This document shows positions 33,042-37,100 of a stretch of DNA of 37,100 nt, piece by piece. The stretch is from positions 1 to 37,100 of the forward strand of contig JAEUHU010000144.1 of NCBI GenBank assembly GCA_016793305.1, in the 5' to 3' direction. How positions within the stretch are numbered: the first letter of the stretch is position 1; each line of letters begins with the position of its first letter. The stretch is from Planctomycetota bacterium. Lineage in GTDB: Bacteria; Planctomycetota; UBA1135; UBA2386. A model generated the notes under the pieces. The model ran no database searches and was not told the origin of the DNA. It saw nothing but the letters and a program-made list of their open reading frames with translations. Position numbers and translations under genes: made by a program.

Positions 33042-33893
33042 TCAGCGACGCTTGCCAGCCGGTGCGAGGCGCACGAGCAGGCAGGCAGGGGACAGCGGGT
33101 GCTTCAGGTTGACCTTGCGACCAGCCAGGTTCGGGCCGACGTCCAGCGGCAGGCAACCATAGGGCTTCAGCAGCGCACGCACCTCGTCCAGGAACTTGCC
33201 GACGTGCGCATCCTTGACCTCGAGCCCGAGACGCTGCTGGGCGCGCAGCGTCGACTTCTCCGAGAAGCACAGCTCCTCGAGCGTCAGCAGGTTGGTGAGG
33301 AACGTCGCCACCTGGGGCTGCACGGCCGGAACCCGCTGGAAGAACGTGTTGCGGTCGCTGATGCCGGCGTCTCGCAAGAAGCCGAGGTTGACGCCGTTCT
33401 GGTCGTTGTAGATCTGCGCGACCGAGTCGCGCACGGCGAGGCAACGATCGAACAGGTTCGGGATCGGCAGGTCGCGCAGCAGGTCCTCGACCTCGAAAGC
33501 CTCGGTGACGCGGAACTCGTTGCGGTCGACGAAGCCATCGGCGATCCGGCGGCGCGCTTCCTGGCCATAGCCACAGGCGAGCCCGTCCGCGAAGTAGAAG
33601 TGCATCATCGCGTCGACCAGGTCGAGCGGCGGCACCACCCCTGCGGCCGGAGCACTCGCCCGGCCTGCCGAACCGACACTGCTTGCAACGCTTGCACCGC
33701 CTGCAGCGGCGGCATCGGGCGCCGCGACCGGTCCAGCCTCCGGCGCGACCGGAGACGGCGGTGTAAGATCAGCAAGCACGGCTTTCAGCGCGGCGAGAGT
33801 CCTCTGCAGATTCTCCGCGGTCGGGGCCAAGGGCTCGCGCGGGTCGGGCGGCGCGTCGGCAGCAGGTGCTTTGGCTTTCTTCTTCGTCGTCAC
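33042..33893 (-). CDS. Protein of unknown function downstream of rpsP
   Basis: 283 residues; family not recognised. The N-terminus is basic (VTTKKKAKAPAADAPP), then an Ala/Pro/Gly-rich low-complexity stretch runs to about residue 90. The C-terminal two-thirds (from VPPLDLVDAMMHFYFADGLA) form a soluble helical domain with recurring acidic residues and no visible catalytic motif. I chose the GTG at 33893 because GAGG lies five bases before it; a TTG at 33911 is the longer alternative. It starts 152 bases after rpsP on the same strand and is followed by maf. In many bacteria rimM and trmD take this place; neither is visible here. Confidence 0.65.
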   Translation of the reverse strand: MTTKKKAKAPAADAPPDPREPLAPTAENLQRTLAALKAVLADLTPPSPVAPEAGPVAAPDAAAAGGASVASSVGSAGRASAPAAGVVPPLDLVDAMMHFYFADGLACGYGQEARRRIADGFVDRNEFRVTEAFEVEDLLRDLPIPNLFDRCLAVRDSVAQIYNDQNGVNLGFLRDAGISDRNTFFQRVPAVQPQVATFLTNLLTLEELCFSEKSTLRAQQRLGLEVKDAHVGKFLDEVRALLKPYGCLPLDVGPNLAGRKVNLKHPLSPACLLVRLAPAGKRR

Positions 33894-34045
33894 GACGACC
33901 TCATGGCGCAAGCGCCGGGCATGGCCGGCAGGGCAAAGGGGAGCGCAGACGCAGCAGCAACCGACCGGGGCCCGATCCGAGCAGCGTCAGCACGTTCTCT
34001 GGCCGAGGTGCCGGCCGACTGCTGCGCCGCCGACCACTCCGGCGA

Positions 34046-34432
34046 CTACTTCTTGGCCGACTTGGCGCGCTCGGCCTTCTCGGCGCGACGCTGCGCCCGC
34101 GGCTTGCGGACCTTCTTCTTGGGCGCCTCGAACGGTGCGGGCTTGCCCTTGCTCTTCTTGCGCTCGGCCTTCTTCAGCACCGGGAGCTTCAAGCCGCTCT
34201 TCTCGATCAGCTGACCGACGGTGTCCGACGGCAGTGCACCGTGCGACAGCCAGTGCTGGATGCGTTCGGTGTTGAGCTTCACCTGCTCCTGAGCACGGGG
34301 CATCAAGGGCAGGTAATAGCCGAGGGCCTCGATGATCCGACCATCGCGCGGGAAGCGCGGGTCGGTGGCCACCACGCGGTACGTGGGGTGATTGAGGCGA
34401 CCAAAGCGTTTCAGACGAAGCGTGACTGCCAA
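34046..34432 (-). CDS. rpsP: 30S ribosomal protein S16 with long basic C-terminal tail
   Basis: 128 residues. The first 85 match S16, an early-assembling small-subunit protein: AVTLRLKRFGRLNHPTYRVV, then DPRFPRDGRIIEALGYY and LNTERIQHWLSHGALPSDTV. Typical S16 is 80-90 residues; about 45 extra Lys/Arg/Ala-rich residues follow (KKAERKKSKGKPAPF to the end), probably contacting rRNA. The start codon is TTG at 34432: it is fixed by the family N-terminus, and GGAG is found ten bases upstream. It lies 102 bases downstream of ffh, the usual ffh-rpsP order. Confidence 0.93.
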   Translation of the reverse strand: MAVTLRLKRFGRLNHPTYRVVATDPRFPRDGRIIEALGYYLPLMPRAQEQVKLNTERIQHWLSHGALPSDTVGQLIEKSGLKLPVLKKAERKKSKGKPAPFEAPKKKVRKPRAQRRAEKAERAKSAKK

Positions 34433-34534
34433 GGGAAACTGTCTCCGTGCGTGCAGGGACCCGCGAAAGGGGCGAGAAGCAAAGCAGATGACGGCACGAG
34501 TTGCCAGCCCTTTTTTCGTGGCGCCCAGGCGAAC

Positions 34535-36001
34535 TCAGCGCCGCCGCCCGCCCGGAAAGCCCGGGAACCCGCGGCCCCCTCCGCCGCCAGGGAAGCCGCC
34601 CGGGAAGCCCCCGGGAAAGCCAGGTGGACGCCCTCCACCGCCGCCCATGCCCGGTCCTCCGCCGAGCCCCCCGCCACCGAGCAGGTCGCCCATGCCGGGC
34701 GGCAGGCCACCTCCCTTGCCGAGCTTCTTCATCATGTCCTGCATCGACTTGAACTGCTTGATCAGCCCGTTGACGGCCTCGAGGTCGTTGCCCGACCCGG
34801 CGGCGATGCGGCGCCGGCGTGGCAGGTCGATCACGTCGGGGCGCTGCCGCTCCCGCTTCGTCATCGACAGGATCATCGCCTCGAGCCTCTTCATGTGCTT
34901 GTCGTCGAAGTCGAGGTCCTTCATCGCCGACCCGAGGCCCGGCAGCATGCCGAGCACCTTCTTCAGGGGCCCGAGCTTCTTGATCATGTTCATCTGGGCG
35001 AGGAAGTCCTCGAAGTTGAACTGACCCTTCTGCAGCTTCTTCGCCGCAGCCTCGGCTTCCTTCTCGTCGATGACCGACTGGGCCTTCTCGACCAGGCCGA
35101 CGACGTCGCCCATGCCGAGGATGCGGCCCGCCATGCGCGACGGATCGAACTCCTCGAGGTCGTCCGGCTTCTCGCCCACACCGGCGAACAGGATCGGGCG
35201 GCCGGTGACCTTGACGATCGACAGGGCGGCGCCACCCCGCGCGTCGCCGTCGACCTTGGTCAGGATCAGGCCGTGCAGCGGCAGCCGGGCGTGGAACTCC
35301 TTCGCCGAGTTCACCGCATCCTGGCCGAGCATCGCGTCGCAGACCAGCAGCACGCCGTGCGGCTTCGTCTGCGCGTGCACCTCCTGCACTTCCTTCATCA
35401 ACGGCTCGTCGATGTGCAGGCGGCCCGCGGTGTCGAGGATCACCACGTCGTGGCCGCGCGACTTCGCGAACTCGACGCCGGCGCGGCACACGTCCGGCGG
35501 CCGCTTGTTGGCAGGATCGGCGTAGACGGCGATGCCGAGTTGCTTGCCGAGGCTCTGCAACTGGTCGACAGCCGCCGGCCGCTGCAGGTCGGCCGCGACC
35601 AGCAGCGGGTTCTTCTTCTTGTGCTTGCGCAGCCACAGGGCCAGCTTGCCGCAGGTGGTCGTCTTGCCGCTGCCCTGCAGGCCGCACATCATCAGGATCA
35701 GGGGTGCGGCCGGTGCCACCGGCAGGCCGACCTGCTGACCACCGAGCAGCTCCGTCAGGGCATCGTGGAAGCACTTGACGAACTGCTGGCCCGGCTCGAC
35801 CGACTGGATGACCTTCTGGCCGAGTACCCGCTGGCGCACGTCGGCGACGAACTCCTTCGCCACCTGGAAGTTGACGTCGGCTTCCAGCAGGGCCGTACGC
35901 ACGGCGCGGATGCCTTCGTCGACGTTGGCCTCGGTGAGGACCTTCTGGCCGACGATGGCGCGGTAGGCCTTGCCGAGCGCGTTGGCGAGCGAATCGAACA
36001 T
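34535..36001 (-). CDS. ffh: Signal recognition particle protein Ffh (SRP54)
   Basis: 488 residues. Ffh binds 4.5S RNA and signal sequences on nascent chains and takes them to FtsY. The N domain is followed by the G domain with G1 GLQGSGKTTT (107-116), ADLQRPAAVDQL, DTAGRLHIDEPLM, and TKVDGDARGGAALS. The methionine-rich M domain (about 325-430) has FLAQMNMIKKLGPL and the RNA-binding SGNDLEAVNGLIKQFKSM block. The final 55 residues are almost only Gly, Pro, Phe and Met, with FPGGFPGGFPGG, longer and more repetitive than the usual tail. rpsP follows downstream. Confidence 0.96.
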   Translation of the reverse strand: MFDSLANALGKAYRAIVGQKVLTEANVDEGIRAVRTALLEADVNFQVAKEFVADVRQRVLGQKVIQSVEPGQQFVKCFHDALTELLGGQQVGLPVAPAAPLILMMCGLQGSGKTTTCGKLALWLRKHKKKNPLLVAADLQRPAAVDQLQSLGKQLGIAVYADPANKRPPDVCRAGVEFAKSRGHDVVILDTAGRLHIDEPLMKEVQEVHAQTKPHGVLLVCDAMLGQDAVNSAKEFHARLPLHGLILTKVDGDARGGAALSIVKVTGRPILFAGVGEKPDDLEEFDPSRMAGRILGMGDVVGLVEKAQSVIDEKEAEAAAKKLQKGQFNFEDFLAQMNMIKKLGPLKKVLGMLPGLGSAMKDLDFDDKHMKRLEAMILSMTKRERQRPDVIDLPRRRRIAAGSGNDLEAVNGLIKQFKSMQDMMKKLGKGGGLPPGMGDLLGGGGLGGGPGMGGGGGRPPGFPGGFPGGFPGGGGGRGFPGFPGGRRR

Positions 36002-36180
36002 GGCGCGGCAGGATGTTGGTCCAACGGCGGCGGGTCAAGCCCGATCGGCGGCCCCCGCTGGCCGCCCTGCGCCGCCGACGGGAAGATCTGGCGAGGTCCC
36101 GCCGTCGAGTCGGCCCGCGCCGAGCCGAGCTTCGCCGGGATCTCGATCGCGATGGAACACCGCTTGCCAGCTTTCCCGCC

Positions 36181-36756
36181 ATGAACCACCGCCAGAACCT
36201 CGTCGCCCTCCTCCTGCTGACGGCCGCCGGCTGTGCCAGCCACGGCAGCGCTCCCGCGGACCACCCCATGCACGCCGAGCTGCGGGTGTTCCAGGACGCC
36301 CAGCGAGTGTTTCGTTCGCAGAACAGTGGCACCCACGAATTCGACTTCGAAGGCCACGGCCGAGTCACCGTGCGCGAGATCACCCTCGACGGCTTCCCTG
36401 GTCACACCTACCTACGGTGCCGCTTCCACTACCAGAACCGCACCTCGCAACCGGTCTTCCAGGCCTTCGTCTCGCTCGACGTGCTCGACCCGAAGGGCCG
36501 GATCGTGTCGAGCCAGTCCTGCCACTGCATCGTGCCGACGCCGATGCCGTTGGCCCGTGGCAGCTACTACTCCGACGAGCTGCGCACCCCGACCTACGAC
36601 GCCCATTTGCAGCCGGGCTGGAGCTGGCAGATCCGCTGCCACGCCGATCCGGCCGTCGACGACGAACCGCTGAACCCGCCGGTGCCGGAGGGCGGCGTGA
36701 GGCAGTCGCCGCCGATGCTGATCAAGGACCGGAACTGGCCCTACGATCGTCGCTGA
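36181..36756 (+). CDS. Putative lipoprotein of unknown function
   Basis: 191 residues. A lipoprotein signal peptide is visible: MNHRQNLVALLLLTAAGCAS, with lipobox LTAAGC and the lipidated Cys18. The mature domain (about 30-175) is beta-rich, with a repeated pattern of hydrophobic strands: HGRVTVREITLDGFPGHTY, RCRFHYQNRTSQPVFQAFVS, LDVLDPKGRIVSSQSCHC. This suggests an immunoglobulin-like or YcfL-like sandwich (weak impression). Several Cys could form disulphides. It is divergent from ffh with a 179-base gap. Function is not known; the C-terminus is Pro-rich and charged. Confidence 0.7.
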   Translation: MNHRQNLVALLLLTAAGCASHGSAPADHPMHAELRVFQDAQRVFRSQNSGTHEFDFEGHGRVTVREITLDGFPGHTYLRCRFHYQNRTSQPVFQAFVSLDVLDPKGRIVSSQSCHCIVPTPMPLARGSYYSDELRTPTYDAHLQPGWSWQIRCHADPAVDDEPLNPPVPEGGVRQSPPMLIKDRNWPYDRR

Positions 36757-36836
36757 GCGGATCGCCCCCGACCGAGACTCGGGACAGCCGATCGCACGGC
36801 GAAAAAACCACACCGCGCGGCCTCGCCCCCTGTAGG

Positions 36837-37100
36837 TCAGCGCGGCTTGGGCGACTGGCCGTCTACCGGGCGGGCCTTCTGCTCCCGATGCTTCGCCCAA
36901 CGCCCCTCGAGCTTCGCCTTGCCAGCCTCGCTCCACACCGGCCGCTCGTCGCGATTGCCGAGTTCGATCGTCAGCTCGAGCAGCCCGCGCAGCACGGTCG
37001 TCATGTGTGGCAGGTCGAGCTTCGCCACTTCGTCGCTCGGCTGGTGGTAGTCCGAGTGCAAGGAGCCGGCGCTCAGCGAGTGCGCCACCACGCCGGCCTC
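36837..37100 (-). CDS. M28-family zinc aminopeptidase, C-terminal 87 residues (partial)
   Basis: The gene enters from the right edge of the window; only the last 87 codons are present. The segment SLHSDYHQPSDEVAKLDLPH contains the last zinc-ligand region of M28 peptidases (the His of the D-Y-H-x-P-S-D motif) and the following helix LTIELGNRDERPVW is typical. M28 enzymes are di-zinc aminopeptidases, often secreted; the other zinc ligands (H, D, E, E/D) lie beyond the window. A basic C-terminal tail (KHREQKARPVDGQSPKPR) ends at the TGA at 36837. It converges on the lipoprotein gene with 80 bases between stops. Confidence 0.85.
   Translation of the reverse strand, partial: EAGVVAHSLSAGSLHSDYHQPSDEVAKLDLPHMTTVLRGLLELTIELGNRDERPVWSEAGKAKLEGRWAKHREQKARPVDGQSPKPR

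Noticed and set aside
36784..36836. T6 run on the minus strand (36801-36806) downstream of the M28 gene as an intrinsic terminator
   Set aside because: The preceding GC-rich sequence forms no stable stem with a proper loop, only the 8-base palindrome CCGCGCGG.
36751..36842. CGCTGA/TCAGCG arms at the stops of the lipoprotein and M28 genes
   Set aside because: The arms are only 6 bp and 80 bases apart; both genes end in Arg plus TGA, which explains the match.

Overview
The window is about 37 kb of very GC-rich (roughly 70%) bacterial chromosome, densely packed and mostly housekeeping. I recognise about 37 protein-coding genes, one tRNA and one riboswitch, and no phage, IS element or CRISPR. 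LpxA points to a Gram-negative envelope with lipid A. Most genes lack a strong Shine-Dalgarno site, GTG and TTG starts are common, and many neighbours overlap by ATGA or GTGA. The secreted PQQ-type dehydrogenase, the N-terminal signal peptides on proteins of unknown function, the tailed Ffh and the overall gene style suggest Planctomycetota or a nearby lineage. That assignment is inference only.

Layout. 1-2.4 kb: the start of an aldo/keto reductase (minus), then a plus-strand set of single-domain asparaginase, TPR membrane protein and rhomboid protease. 2.4-5.6 kb (minus): gltX, a histidine phosphatase and a coiled-coil membrane protein. 5.9-6.1 kb: tRNA-Ala(GGC) and a 4 x 15 bp tandem array that runs into the end of a peptide-binding lipoprotein-like SBP gene. 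6.1-10.5 kb (minus): the SBP, the fluoride channel FluC/CrcB, an exported protein with a degenerate peptidase motif, and a CxxC protein whose signal peptide is cut from its body by two tandem in-frame TGA codons. 10.7-11.1 kb: a small unknown gene. 11.1-15.8 kb (minus): a coupled operon of UvrD/PcrA helicase, a sigma-54 activator-type AAA+ protein without a DNA-binding domain, and a radical SAM protein. 15.9-17.8 kb: a 52-residue membrane protein coupled to an SSS symporter with a coiled-coil insertion. 17.8-18.6 kb: lpxA.

18.7-22.3 kb (minus) is the best-defined regulatory unit: a sigma-70-like promoter, a SAM-I (S-box) riboswitch, then hom, metX and metB in overlapping order. Together they encode the branch from aspartate semialdehyde through homoserine and acyl-homoserine to cystathionine, presumably switched off by S-adenosylmethionine. 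22.3-27.2 kb holds a membrane polyferredoxin, glnS and a secreted sugar dehydrogenase. 27.4-28.5 kb holds ssb (with a GGT microsatellite) and a PilZ protein. 28.5-31.8 kb is rpmE-prfA-(4-TM protein)-prmC: ribosomal protein L31, release factor 1 and its methyltransferase. 31.9-36.0 kb is ffh-rpsP-unknown-maf-unknown. The end holds a lipoprotein and the 3' end of an M28 peptidase.

The observations most worth checking are the double UGA after an intact promoter, RBS and signal peptide (10388-10393), the HTH-less sigma-54 activator in the uvrD operon, the SAM-I riboswitch unit, and the symporter with its small partner. I do not see a clear multi-gene defence or other wholly new system.
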